64,000 nt of DNA, taken from contig JBFLYC010000002.1 in NCBI GenBank assembly GCA_040756735.1, positions 124,001 to 188,000 of the forward strand, given 5' to 3'. Each line of letters starts with the position of its first letter. The first letter of the stretch is position 1. Made by a program: the position numbers and the translations under genes. Shown piece by piece: positions 8,403 to 16,989 of this stretch. The notes under the pieces were generated by a model. That model did not search any database and was not told the DNA's origin. It saw nothing but the letters and a program-made list of their open reading frames with translations. This stretch comes from JBFLYC01 sp040756735 (GTDB lineage: Bacteria > Bacillota > DSM-16504 > Desulfitibacterales > Desulfitibacteraceae).

Positions 8403-9641
8403 ATGGCTTTCATTATTGACCTGATACCTTTTGTGTTTAGATCTTTTGGTTACTTGATGTTATCACCCTTTTTTTGGATCATTGTCTTGTTAATAGGTAT
8501 GCAGTACAGTCGTATGTCTGCTGCCAAGGCAAAGATGTTTGGGGTGAAGGACGAACCTATCTGGCAGCATGTTTTAATAGCATCTGCATATGGCTTGCTA
8601 GGAGGAGTCATTGGAGCCTTTTTGATGATTCTGGCAGGTGTTACTATAACTAGTATTGGGATCGGTTACCTGTGGGGAGTGGCCATAGTTCTGCTTCTTA
8701 TAAGCCCGAGGTTTTTGTGTTTTTCATATGCCGGCAGCATAGTTTCTATTAGTTATTTGCTCTTTGGCTGGCCGCAAATTGAGGTGCCGCAGTTAATGGC
8801 CTTAGTAGCCATCTTGCACCTTGTGGAAAGTTTTTTGATCTTGGTCAGCGGTCATTTAGGTGCAATGCCGGTTTACACCCAAAATGCTAATGGCGAAACA
8901 GTGGGAGCCTTTAGCCTGCAAAAATTTTGGCCTATTCCCATTGTTGCCCTCATGGTTGTAGCCGGGTCGCCGGTGGGGGCTACAGTGCAAATGCCTGATT
9001 GGTGGCCAGTCATAAAAGCTTTTAAACCAATTGATCCAGGGAGCAGTTTTTATGCTATGCTGCCTGTCATGGCAGCTTTGGGTTATGGAGACATAGCCAT
9101 TACAACAACACCACAGCGCAAAAGTTATCATTCTGCTGCCCTGCTCTTTGTTTACAGCATTATTCTTTTTTTACTGTCAGTTATTGCTTCCCATTATCTT
9201 TACCTGGCAATACTGCCGGCTTTGTTTGGAGCCTTGGGTCATGAACTTACTATTTACCTTGGTAAAAAAAGTCAAATGCGTGGTAAATCTCTATACACTC
9301 CTCCTAATGTGGGGGTGATGGTCCTTGATGTACTCAGGAGTTCACCTGCAATGGCAATGGGTATTCGCAGTGGAGATATCATCTTAGCTGTAAATGGTAT
9401 TCGGGTGGATAACAAGTATCACCTTGGGGCACTGCTCCACAGCATATATAATAATGTCGAAATAGAATATGTTAAAAATAATGATAATAAAATATATCGT
9501 GAGTTTCTTTGGGTTAAGCCTGATGAACCCTTTGGAATTATTCCAGTTCCTGAAAGAACTGATAGTCCCCTGGTAACATTATCGGCTAAGGGAATTCTAG
9601 TAAGGTGGTGGCGTAAGGCTTTTCCTAAAAAGGACAGCTAG
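8403..9641 (+). CDS. MinJ-like polytopic membrane protein with PDZ domain
   Basis: A 412-residue protein with seven or eight hydrophobic helices over residues 1-295 and a C-terminal PDZ domain near 300-375 (VLDVLRSSPAMAMGIRSGDI). The last 20 residues are basic. This layout, and its place right after ctpA, match Bacillus MinJ/YvjD, the bridge between DivIVA and MinD in division-site selection. No min or divIVA gene is visible in the window. Outside Bacilli the same layout is usually annotated only as a PDZ protein, so the division role is inferred from synteny and architecture. Confidence 0.75.
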   Translation: MAFIIDLIPFVFRSFGYLMLSPFFWIIVLLIGMQYSRMSAAKAKMFGVKDEPIWQHVLIASAYGLLGGVIGAFLMILAGVTITSIGIGYLWGVAIVLLLISPRFLCFSYAGSIVSISYLLFGWPQIEVPQLMALVAILHLVESFLILVSGHLGAMPVYTQNANGETVGAFSLQKFWPIPIVALMVVAGSPVGATVQMPDWWPVIKAFKPIDPGSSFYAMLPVMAALGYGDIAITTTPQRKSYHSAALLFVYSIILFLLSVIASHYLYLAILPALFGALGHELTIYLGKKSQMRGKSLYTPPNVGVMVLDVLRSSPAMAMGIRSGDIILAVNGIRVDNKYHLGALLHSIYNNVEIEYVKNNDNKIYREFLWVKPDEPFGIIPVPERTDSPLVTLSAKGILVRWWRKAFPKKDS

Positions 9642-9700
9642 CATAAAGCCTCGCATTGTATTGGAGTGATGTGGGCAACCGATGAAGGGGGAGTGTATGC

Positions 9701-10816
9701 TTGGTTGAAAATAAAGGAGAAAGAAACTTACGTTTTTTTGCTGATGCCAGTACTGCTGATGGATATATTTCTTATTTAGAATCAGTTTTGGAAGGACTCA
9801 AAAAGATCTATATTTTAAAGGGAGGATCTGCTCCGGCCAAGGCCGTTTTAATGCAGCGGATTGCAGGCTGCCTGTATCAGCAGGGGGTTTATGTTGAATA
9901 TATAATGTGTGGTCTTGACCATGAAAAAATAGATGGATTGATAATTGTTCCCTTGAAAATGGCAGTAGTAGATATATCTTTCCCCCACAGGTATGAGTCA
10001 AGATATCCGGGTGTGGTTGAAGAAATAATCAACCTGGAAGAATGCTGGGACAAAATCTTTCTTGAAGACCATAGAGAAGAATTTATTGGAAATACCAATA
10101 AGTCATATGAAGCCATGGAAAAGGGTCACAAGTATTTAAATACAGCCAGGGAAATCCATGACCATTGGGAAAACCTTTACACAAAAGGACTTGATGTTAA
10201 AAAGGCTAATGAAAAGGCCCAAAGAGTGATTGAGGAAATATTTGCAACCTCGCCGCCGAAGATACGTCATTTATTTGCCAGCAGCATTAATTATCAGGGG
10301 CCTGTCAACTTTATTGATGAAATTACTTCGGGTTGTAAGAAAAGATTTATTTTAAAAGGGCAGCCAGGTACCGGAAAAGCCACACTTCTTAAAAAAGTGG
10401 TTGAAGAGGCTATAGAGAAAAACTATGATGTTGATATTTACCATTGTGCGTTAGATCCAAAAAAAATTGACATGGTAGTTATACCGCAGTTGAAAGTCTG
10501 TGTTGTACATGGTACCATACCTCATAAAATTGAACCGGTGAGGATAGGCGATATTGTCATTGACATGTTGGAGTGTGTTGAGCCTAAACTAGCAGAAAAT
10601 GTTAACCAGGAAGCCAGACGTTTGGAAGAAGAATTTGAACTTACACAAGACCAGGCTGTCCGGACTTTCCAGGAAGCCAAAGGCTATTTCAATAAGCTGA
10701 TGGAATTATATACAAAAGCCACTGATCATGAAGAGCATAAGAAGCGGGAGGAAAAACTGGAAAACAGTATACAGGAGGAATTGCACAAGCAGAATAATTT
10801 CAATAACAATGTATAA
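9701..10816 (+). CDS. Duplicated P-loop ATPase-like protein (PRK06851-type)
   Basis: A 371-residue cytosolic protein built from two similar halves. Each half begins with an FA(D/S)-x-GxxxYI/NFI stretch and continues to an ILKG P-loop. The second P-loop, KGQPGTGKATLL near residue 220, is intact. The first, KGGSAPAKAVLM near residue 40, has lost the GxGK pattern and probably cannot bind nucleotide normally. Each half then repeats a CxLDxxKIDxxVIPxLKxxVVxxxxPH block. The C-terminus is highly charged and helical. The TTG start follows AAGGGGGAG. The function of the family is not established. Confidence 0.75.
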   Translation: MVENKGERNLRFFADASTADGYISYLESVLEGLKKIYILKGGSAPAKAVLMQRIAGCLYQQGVYVEYIMCGLDHEKIDGLIIVPLKMAVVDISFPHRYESRYPGVVEEIINLEECWDKIFLEDHREEFIGNTNKSYEAMEKGHKYLNTAREIHDHWENLYTKGLDVKKANEKAQRVIEEIFATSPPKIRHLFASSINYQGPVNFIDEITSGCKKRFILKGQPGTGKATLLKKVVEEAIEKNYDVDIYHCALDPKKIDMVVIPQLKVCVVHGTIPHKIEPVRIGDIVIDMLECVEPKLAENVNQEARRLEEEFELTQDQAVRTFQEAKGYFNKLMELYTKATDHEEHKKREEKLENSIQEELHKQNNFNNNV

Positions 10817-10825
10817 GTTAGGGGA

Positions 10826-11060
10826 GGGAGGTGTCAGGGGGAGGTGTCAGGGGGACGGTTCTCTGTCACCTCGAGGTGTCAGGGGGACGGTTCTCGGGTG
10901 TCAGGGGGACGGTTCTCTGTCACCTCTAGGGTGTCAGGGGGACGGTTCTCTGTCACCTCTGTTGTTTCGTTATCAGGGTGTCAGGGGGACGGTTCTCTGT
11001 CACCTCTGGGTGTCAGGGGGACGGTTCTCTGTCACCTCTGTTGTTTCGTTATCATAGTTA
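10826..11060. repeat. Tandem array of GGTGTCA-ended GGGGGACGGTTC repeats
   Basis: Five complete 28-base units start at 10843, 10897, 10930, 10977 and 11009, with a half unit at 10875 and a partial one just before the first. Each begins GGTGTCA, carries the core GGGGGACGGTTCTC and ends TGTCACC, so the ends are imperfect inverted complements. A 15-base spacer, CTGTTGTTTCGTTAT, occurs twice. Downstream, a 25-base motif beginning CACATCTCCACCAGAAGG is directly duplicated (11070-11120). Frames through this block (10728-11116) are artefacts. Confidence 0.9.
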
Positions 11061-11144
11061 AAGGAGGGGGCACATCTCCACCAGAAGGTGAGAAGCACAT
11101 CTCCACCAGAAGGTGAGAAGTTAGATTTGAATATTACTACTAAA

Positions 11145-11168
11145 ACCTGCCTGGGCAGGTGTTTTTTG
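11145..11168 (+). terminator. Rho-independent terminator before uvrB
   Basis: ACCTGC pairs with GCAGGT around a CTGG loop and is followed by GTTTTTTG. It separates the upstream transcript and its repeat array from uvrB. Confidence 0.8.
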
Positions 11169-11219
11169 TTTCACAAAATTTTTGGATTGATTATAATGTG
11201 ATTAGAGGTGGTGCATATC

Positions 11220-13199
11220 ATGAAACCTTTTAAGGTTATATCTCCTTATATTCCCAAGGGTGATCAGCCCCAGGCAATTGAAGCACTTGCAGAAGGCATT
11301 CAAAGGGGTATTAAGCACCAGATTTTGCTTGGGGCCACGGGTACAGGCAAAACCTATACCATAGCAAAGGTTATTGAGCAAGTCCAAAAACCCACGCTGG
11401 TAATGGCTCACAACAAGATTCTTGCTGCCCAGCTGTGCAGCGAGTTTAAGGAGTTTTTTCCGGAAAATAGTGTTGAGTATTTTGTCAGCTATTATGACTA
11501 TTACCAACCTGAAGCATATATACCTCACACGGACACTTATATTGAGAAGGATAGTTCGCTCAATGATGAAATAGATAAAATGAGGCACTCCGCTACCAGC
11601 GCCTTGTTTGAAAGGCAGGATGTGATTATAGTAGCCAGTGTATCCTGCATTTATGGTTTAGGCTCTCCCATTGACTATAAAAATCTTGTTCTTTCACTAC
11701 GAGAGGGCATGGAATGTGACAGAGATAAGATTTTGCGCAAGCTGGTGGACATCCAGTATGAAAGAAATGATTATGACTTCCACAGGGCGTCTTTCAGGGT
11801 GAGAGGAGATGTTATTGAGATATTTCCTGCTTCTTTTACTGATAAAGCGGTAAGGGTGGAGATGTTTGGCGATGAAATTGAGAGGCTTTTGGAAATTGAT
11901 ACAGTTACCGGGGAAATTCTTTCGCAAAGGAGCCATATTTCCATTTTTCCTGCGAGCCACTACGTAACAGAAGGGGACAGCCTTAAGAAAGCTGTCATCA
12001 GCATTGAGAAAGAATTGGAAGAAAGGTTGAAAGAACTCAGAAAACAGGATAAGCTTTTGGAAGCTCAACGCCTTGAACAGCGTACCAGGTATGACCTGGA
12101 GATGCTTCAGGAAATGGGTTTTTGTTCAGGTATAGAAAATTACTCTCGTCATTTAATTGGGAAAAATCCAGGTGAACCTCCCTTTACCTTAATTGACTAT
12201 TTTCCAAAGGATTTTTTGCTGGTTATTGATGAGTCCCATGTAAGTGTTCCACAAATTGGCGGGATGTATGAAGGTGATTATTCACGCAAAAGCACTCTTG
12301 TGGAACATGGATTCCGACTCCCTTCCGCCTTGGATAACAGGCCTTTAAGGTTTGCAGAGTTTGAGGCGAGGATTAACCAGGTTGTTTATGTGTCTGCCAC
12401 ACCAGGGCCTTATGAATTGCAGAAGACAAAGCAGGTTGTAGAGCAGATTATCCGGCCCACAGGTTTAGTGGACCCTGTCCTTTCAGTAAGACCCACCAAG
12501 GGGCAGATTGATGACCTCCACAAGGAGATACTAAAGAGGATCAAGAAAGACCAGAGGGTGCTGGTGACTACTCTTACTAAAAGAATGGCCGAAGACCTAA
12601 CTGATTACTTCAAAGAGCTGGGCATAAAGGTAAGGTACATGCATTCGGATATAGACGCCATTGAGAGAATGGAAATAATCAGGGATTTACGCCTGGGTGA
12701 ATTTGATGTGCTGGTAGGAATAAATCTTTTAAGAGAAGGTCTGGACCTGCCAGAGGTTTCCCTGGTGGCAATTCTGGATGCAGATAAGGAAGGTTTTTTG
12801 CGTTCGGAACGTTCGCTGATTCAAACCATTGGCCGGGCCGCAAGAAATGTGGATGGCCAGGTTATCATGTATGCAGATAAAGTTACCGGCTCCATGCAAA
12901 GAGCCATGGATGAAACAGAGCGGCGCAGAAAGATACAGATGGAATATAACAGGAAACATAATATTACTCCGGAAACAGTACGAAAACAGGTTCGCAAAAT
13001 CTTGGAGGTCTCCAGGGTAGCCGAAGAAAAGACCCCCTATATATCTAAAAACAAAATTAAGCAAATGAATAAACATGAATTGAAGGATTTAATAGGTCAA
13101 TTGGAGAAAGAAATGAAGGAGGCTGCAGCAAAGCTAGAATTTGAAAGGGCAGCGCAGTTAAGGGACATTATCTTTGAATTAAAGGAACAAATTAGTTAA
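11220..13199 (+). CDS. uvrB: Excinuclease ABC subunit B (UvrB)
   Basis: The damage-verifying helicase-like subunit of nucleotide excision repair. Walker A GATGTGKT lies at residues 38-45, the damage-probing beta-hairpin YYDYYQPEAYIP near 92, and helicase motifs run through IGRAARN near 540. The C-terminal UVR domain that binds UvrC occupies the last 35 residues. The ATG at 11220 gives the usual MKPFKVISPY start, with AGAGGTGG about 10 bases upstream; a GTG at 11208 is in frame but overlaps that site. I see no LexA-type box in front, unlike uvrA. uvrA-uvrC lie 6 kb downstream, separated by unrelated genes. Confidence 0.97.
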   Translation: MKPFKVISPYIPKGDQPQAIEALAEGIQRGIKHQILLGATGTGKTYTIAKVIEQVQKPTLVMAHNKILAAQLCSEFKEFFPENSVEYFVSYYDYYQPEAYIPHTDTYIEKDSSLNDEIDKMRHSATSALFERQDVIIVASVSCIYGLGSPIDYKNLVLSLREGMECDRDKILRKLVDIQYERNDYDFHRASFRVRGDVIEIFPASFTDKAVRVEMFGDEIERLLEIDTVTGEILSQRSHISIFPASHYVTEGDSLKKAVISIEKELEERLKELRKQDKLLEAQRLEQRTRYDLEMLQEMGFCSGIENYSRHLIGKNPGEPPFTLIDYFPKDFLLVIDESHVSVPQIGGMYEGDYSRKSTLVEHGFRLPSALDNRPLRFAEFEARINQVVYVSATPGPYELQKTKQVVEQIIRPTGLVDPVLSVRPTKGQIDDLHKEILKRIKKDQRVLVTTLTKRMAEDLTDYFKELGIKVRYMHSDIDAIERMEIIRDLRLGEFDVLVGINLLREGLDLPEVSLVAILDADKEGFLRSERSLIQTIGRAARNVDGQVIMYADKVTGSMQRAMDETERRRKIQMEYNRKHNITPETVRKQVRKILEVSRVAEEKTPYISKNKIKQMNKHELKDLIGQLEKEMKEAAAKLEFERAAQLRDIIFELKEQIS

Positions 13200-13215
13200 A
13201 TGGAGGGATAATTTT

Positions 13216-14016
13216 ATGAAAGCAGTATTTACTTTAACATCTTCCGAGTCAAAAAGGCTGTTAGCCAAGGCTGTTGCCAAGCTGCCTCAGGTACAGGAAG
13301 CCCTTGCCGGTGGAATGGTCATTGTAGCTGGGGGAACCACAAATGCCTTTGTGCTGGAAGAACTGACCGGGGAAAAAGTGGAAAACAAGGCTCGTTATAC
13401 GGCAGGAATAATTACAAGGGGCAGGCAATGTATGACCCCTGCTGGTGAGCGGGTTGCACCTGTTGTATTGGAGAAGGGTCAAAAGAGCACCATGAACTGG
13501 ATGGAAGCTGTGGAGAAAATGCAGGCGGGGGATGTCTTTATTAAGGGTGGCAACGCCATAGACGATAAGGGCAATGTTGGTGTTTTACTGGCTAACCCAG
13601 TAGCAGGTACAATCGGTAAAGCTTTACCCATAGTAGTTGCCAGGGGCTGTCATCTTATACTGCCTGTAGGCCTTGAAAAAATGATTCCCGATGTAATCCT
13701 GGCCGCAAATGTTGCCGGTATCCAAACCTTTGAAAAGAGTATCGGTATGCGTGTAGGATTGATGCCTGTGAGCTATGGTTTGCCCATTACAGAAATAGAG
13801 GCTTTAGAAATCCTTTTTGATGTGGATACATACTGTATAAGCGCCGGTGGTGTAGGCGGCTCCGAGGGGTCTATTGTCTTAGCTGTGGAGGGTGAAGTAG
13901 AAAGTATCAATGATGTTATGGCATTAATTAAAAACATTAAAGGTGAACCACCGGTACCCAGCCTTAAACAAAAATGCGCTGATTGTGAAAACAAATGTTC
14001 CATCATGGAACCCTAA
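13216..14016 (+). CDS. Conserved protein of unknown function with C-terminal Cys cluster
   Basis: I do not recognise this 266-residue family. It has no signal peptide or membrane helix. Features include a glycine-rich VIVAGGTTNAFVLEELTGE near residue 36, FIKGGNAIDDKGNVGVLLA near 108, and CISAGGVGGSEGSIVLAVEG near 211, which together suggest an alpha/beta sugar- or nucleotide-binding fold. The tail holds CADCENKC, a possible metal or Fe-S site. It begins 16 bases after uvrB with a GGAGGG site, so it may be cotranscribed with uvrB, but nothing in it points to DNA repair. A CoA-transferase pair follows further down. Confidence 0.7.
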   Translation: MKAVFTLTSSESKRLLAKAVAKLPQVQEALAGGMVIVAGGTTNAFVLEELTGEKVENKARYTAGIITRGRQCMTPAGERVAPVVLEKGQKSTMNWMEAVEKMQAGDVFIKGGNAIDDKGNVGVLLANPVAGTIGKALPIVVARGCHLILPVGLEKMIPDVILAANVAGIQTFEKSIGMRVGLMPVSYGLPITEIEALEILFDVDTYCISAGGVGGSEGSIVLAVEGEVESINDVMALIKNIKGEPPVPSLKQKCADCENKCSIMEP

Positions 14017-14019
14017 ACT

Positions 14020-14221
14020 AATTCAGGGTGATTCGGGGTGATTCGGGTGATTCGGGTGATTCGGGTGACGGTTCTCCGAATCAAAATGATGATTCTGATT
14101 CGAGGAACCGTCCCCTGATTCAAAAATGATGATTCTGATTCGAGGAACCGTCCCCTGATTCAACTGATTCAAAAATGATGATTCTGATTCGAGGAACCGT
14201 CCCCTGATTCACTGATTCACT
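14020..14221. repeat. GATTC-ended GGGACGGTTC repeat cluster
   Basis: Four short GATTCGGGTG steps lead into one GACGGTTCTCCGAATC arm. Three direct copies follow of a roughly 42-base unit, ATGATGATTCTGATTCGAGG then AACCGTCCCCTGATTCA. The block ends against the stop codon of the converging ykuS-like gene, so it fills the whole gap between two convergent genes. Confidence 0.88.
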
Positions 14222-14222
14222 G

Positions 14223-14480
14223 CTAGTGTATCTTTTTCATGCGATTTTCAATATCTTTCATAATTTCTTCGTTGGTTTTACCATGAGCATTTATTACAGG
14301 GACTTTAGTTTGGATGTCTTGGATGGACATGAGGTTTTCTTCCATTCCGCTGACAATTATGGCGGCAGCAGTGTTGACATTTTTATCATTTAGTTCTACA
14401 ACACTGTACCCATTAGCAGTTAGATCGTCCTGTAAGGTTTTTAAATCTGAGTCTACCGCAATGACATTTTTATTTTGCAT
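14223..14480 (-). CDS. UPF0180 family protein (YkuS-like)
   Basis: A small 85-residue cytosolic protein resembling Bacillus YkuS: an N-terminal strand (VIAVDSDLKTLQDDLTANGY), a central VVELNDKNVNTAAAIIVSG and a helical C-terminus. GGAGGT lies nine bases before the ATG. The family has no known function. It is convergent with the upstream gene and divergent from the CoA-transferase operon, and its stop codon touches the repeat cluster. Confidence 0.8.
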   Translation of the reverse strand: MQNKNVIAVDSDLKTLQDDLTANGYSVVELNDKNVNTAAAIIVSGMEENLMSIQDIQTKVPVINAHGKTNEEIMKDIENRMKKIH

Positions 14481-14615
14481 AGTTTAATTACCTCCATTTT
14501 GTTGATTGCAGGGATGGTACTATGTTTTTACTGTTAATAAATTGCTGTTAATATTGTCTCCCTTAGTCCAATTTTTATCACGAAAAAATAATTCTCTTGG
14601 TTAAGGAAGTGAATA

Positions 14616-15623
14616 ATGATGAATAATGAAGCAGCGAATTCTGGGACTTTGTTCATGGACCCCGATGTTGATAAAGCCAGGGAGTTTTTCCGGAATAAGT
14701 CCAGGAAAATGGTTAGCAAAGTGACTACAATTAAGGAAGCAGTTGCAGAGTTAATTAGTGACGGCGATTATCTGGCAGTTGGCGGTTTTGGGACCAATCG
14801 TGTTCCCACCGCCGTCTTGCACGAAATAGTAAGGCAGCGTAAAAAACATCTTGGCTTATCAGGTCATACTGCCACCCATGATTGCCAGGTTTTAGCAGCT
14901 GGGGATTGTTTTGACCGGTGCGATGTGGCATATGTGGTTGGCCTCGAAGCCAGGGGATTATCCTCAGCTTCCAGGCGGGCTTTTGAAAGCGGGAAGGTCA
15001 AGGCAGTGGAATGGTCAAATGCAGCCCTTGCCTGGCGATATAAAGCTGCAGCAATGGGTATTCCTTTTATGCCCGGACGTATTATGATGGGAACAGACAC
15101 TGCAAAGTACAGCGCTTTTAAGGAGATCGAGTGTCCATATACTAACATTAAATTGGCTGCACTGCCTGCATTATACCCGGATGTGGGCATAATCCATGTT
15201 CATCGTGCAGATGTCTACGGGAACTGCCAGATTGATGGGATTACAGTATCTGACCAGGATATGGCTCGTGCCGCTAAGAGACTCATTATTACCACTGAGC
15301 GAATAATATCAAATGATGATATCAGAAGACAGCCTGAACGCACAATAATCCCTTATTATTATGTAGATGCTGTTATTGAAGTACCCTACGGCGCTTATCC
15401 ATGCAACATGCCTTATGAGTATTTTTCTGATGAAGAGCATCTGCGTGATTGGCTTGAAGCTGAAAAGACTGAGGAAGGGTTATTGGATTTCCTTAACAAA
15501 TATATACATGGAACCAGTAATTTCTATGAATATTTACAGTTATGCGGCGGCATGGAAAAAATCAAGAAACTGCGTAATCTGGAATTACTAATTAACAGTA
15601 ATAATACTGGAAGCGCTGAGTAA
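14616..15623 (+). CDS. CoA-transferase subunit A (GctA-like)
   Basis: The alpha subunit of a glutaconate-type (family I) CoA-transferase, 335 residues. AVGGFGTNRVPTAVLHEI near residue 55 is the CoA-binding glycine-rich segment. Further family stretches are WSNAALAWRYKAAAMGIPF near 130 and DVGIIHVHRADVYGN near 190. The beta subunit follows after 16 bases. These enzymes move CoA between acyl-CoAs and carboxylates, typically in amino-acid or aromatic-acid fermentation; the true substrate cannot be read here, and no dehydratase or decarboxylase partner lies nearby. The first 25 residues extend past the usual family start, but AAGGAAG supports the ATG at 14616. Confidence 0.85.
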   Translation: MMNNEAANSGTLFMDPDVDKAREFFRNKSRKMVSKVTTIKEAVAELISDGDYLAVGGFGTNRVPTAVLHEIVRQRKKHLGLSGHTATHDCQVLAAGDCFDRCDVAYVVGLEARGLSSASRRAFESGKVKAVEWSNAALAWRYKAAAMGIPFMPGRIMMGTDTAKYSAFKEIECPYTNIKLAALPALYPDVGIIHVHRADVYGNCQIDGITVSDQDMARAAKRLIITTERIISNDDIRRQPERTIIPYYYVDAVIEVPYGAYPCNMPYEYFSDEEHLRDWLEAEKTEEGLLDFLNKYIHGTSNFYEYLQLCGGMEKIKKLRNLELLINSNNTGSAE

Positions 15624-15639
15624 AGGGGGGTCTAAAAGG

Positions 15640-16413
15640 ATGTCGTATAATTCCATGGAATTGATGATTGTTGTTGCCTCACGAAACCTAGAAGATAACA
15701 GCACAGTTGTGGTAGGAACAGGAGCGCCATGTGCTGCGGCAATGTTGGCTCAAAAGACCTTTGCTCCTAACCTGCTTATCTTTTTTGAAGCAGGCGGAGT
15801 TGGAGCGCAGATGCCCACCATGCCTATTTCCGTGGGTGATTCGAGAACTTTTTATAAAGGGTTGATTGCAAGCAGTATGCCGGAAATTATGGAAACATGC
15901 CAGCAGGGTATGGTTGATTACACCTTTTTGGGCGGTGCACAAATTGATATGTATGGTAATCTTAACTCCACCATGATTGGTACTGATCATGATCGTCCTA
16001 AGGTTCGCATGCCTGGCAGCGGTGGCGCCAATGACTTGGCTTCTCTATGCTGGCGTACCATGGTTATGACAGTGCAGAACCCTAAAAGGTTTGTGGAGAA
16101 ATGCGATTTTGTTACGACCCCAGGTTACTTATCAGGGCCAGGCGCTCGGGAAAGAGCCGGACTTCCGCCTGGTACCGGTCCTTATAAAGTAATAACGGAC
16201 CTTTGTGTTATGGGTTATGATAAAGAAACCTGCAGGATGAAGGTGGAGAGTATTCACCCTGGTATAACTAGGGAGCAGGTTGAGAAAAATACAGGATTTG
16301 AGCTGTTGTGGGCAGATGAGTTAAAAGTTACAGAACCCCCGACAGAAAAGGAGCTTTCTATACTTAGAAATGAAGTTGACCCACTAAGGTATATAATTGG
16401 CCGGGGAGCTTAG
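15640..16413 (+). CDS. CoA-transferase subunit B (GctB-like)
   Basis: The 257-residue beta subunit. The conserved glutamate in LLIFFEAGGVGAQ near residue 50 corresponds to the residue that forms the glutamyl-CoA thioester in glutaconate CoA-transferase. FLGGAQIDMYGNLNST near 98 and GSGGANDLASLCWRTM near 126 are typical. It begins shortly after the alpha subunit with an AAGGGGGG site, so the two are an operon. The TM- and signal-free sequence fits a cytoplasmic heteromer. Confidence 0.87.
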   Translation: MSYNSMELMIVVASRNLEDNSTVVVGTGAPCAAAMLAQKTFAPNLLIFFEAGGVGAQMPTMPISVGDSRTFYKGLIASSMPEIMETCQQGMVDYTFLGGAQIDMYGNLNSTMIGTDHDRPKVRMPGSGGANDLASLCWRTMVMTVQNPKRFVEKCDFVTTPGYLSGPGARERAGLPPGTGPYKVITDLCVMGYDKETCRMKVESIHPGITREQVEKNTGFELLWADELKVTEPPTEKELSILRNEVDPLRYIIGRGA

Positions 16414-16482
16414 GTGAATAGTGAAAAATACAAAGATATAAAAAAGATATAAAAAGTTATAAAGGGGAACTGCGTTGTTCTC

Positions 16483-16698
16483 CTAATTTTGTTTTTCCCC
16501 AGTTTCGTTTGCATCTTCAGTAATAGATTCTTTAGTTGCATTATTATCTATGACCATGTCAGCTCGATTTGTCCCTTCTTGAAAACTATCTTTAAGCATT
16601 CTTTTAAACACTGGCGCCCTGTCTCTGGTAAGCCACAGCCATAAACTAGAACTAAAGATCAGTATTAAAATTACAAAGGTAATCAGAAATATTGTCAT
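16483..16698 (-). CDS. Small single-span membrane protein
   Basis: A 71-residue protein of unknown function. Residues 1-24 form one hydrophobic helix (MTIFLITFVILILIFSSSLW) followed by a basic patch and an acidic, Asn/Thr-rich tail. An AGGGGAA site sits about nine bases before the ATG, which supports translation. It is convergent with the CoA-transferase operon. I do not recognise the family. Confidence 0.55.
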   Translation of the reverse strand: MTIFLITFVILILIFSSSLWLWLTRDRAPVFKRMLKDSFQEGTNRADMVIDNNATKESITEDANETGEKQN

Positions 16699-16941
16699 GT
16701 TAATTCCCCTAGTTATTTTTGATTATTGCTTATTCTTATGGTTTTTATTATTGCATATCTTATCTTATTTAACCTTTTAGATGCCTTATTGATATTATTT
16801 AAGATTTTATTTAAGATTATGTATCTAATTATGCAGTGCGAAAGTGTACGAAACCTGTTTTGCTGCTGTGAGGAAGAGTACTATCAGGGTTGGCGTTTCT
16901 ATTGGTTTAGGACTTAAGGAGTATGGAAATGTGGAAATGGA

Positions 16942-16970
16942 AGAAGACCTGGGTTTTCACCAGGTCTTCT
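16942..16970 (-). terminator. Perfect hairpin downstream of the chemotaxis receptor
   Basis: An 11-base perfect stem, AGAAGACCTGG with CCAGGTCTTCT, around a seven-base loop lies just past the receptor's stop on its transcript. There is only a modest T-rich tail on the minus strand, so it may act as a terminator or as a 3'-end stabiliser. Confidence 0.55.
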
Positions 16971-16989
16971 TGGAATAGTAAGCTTAGCT

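Noticed and set aside
10728..11116. Two plus-strand open frames of about 100 residues
   Set aside because: Their translation is periodic (SGGRFSVTS, QGDGSLSP) and is only the repeat array read in different frames; no ribosome binding site.
11208..11588. 128-residue antisense frame at the start of uvrB
   Set aside because: Shadow of the uvrB coding sequence; no start signal.
16726..16917. 63-residue hydrophobic frame between two minus-strand genes
   Set aside because: AT-rich sequence translating to Leu/Ile runs, no ribosome binding site.
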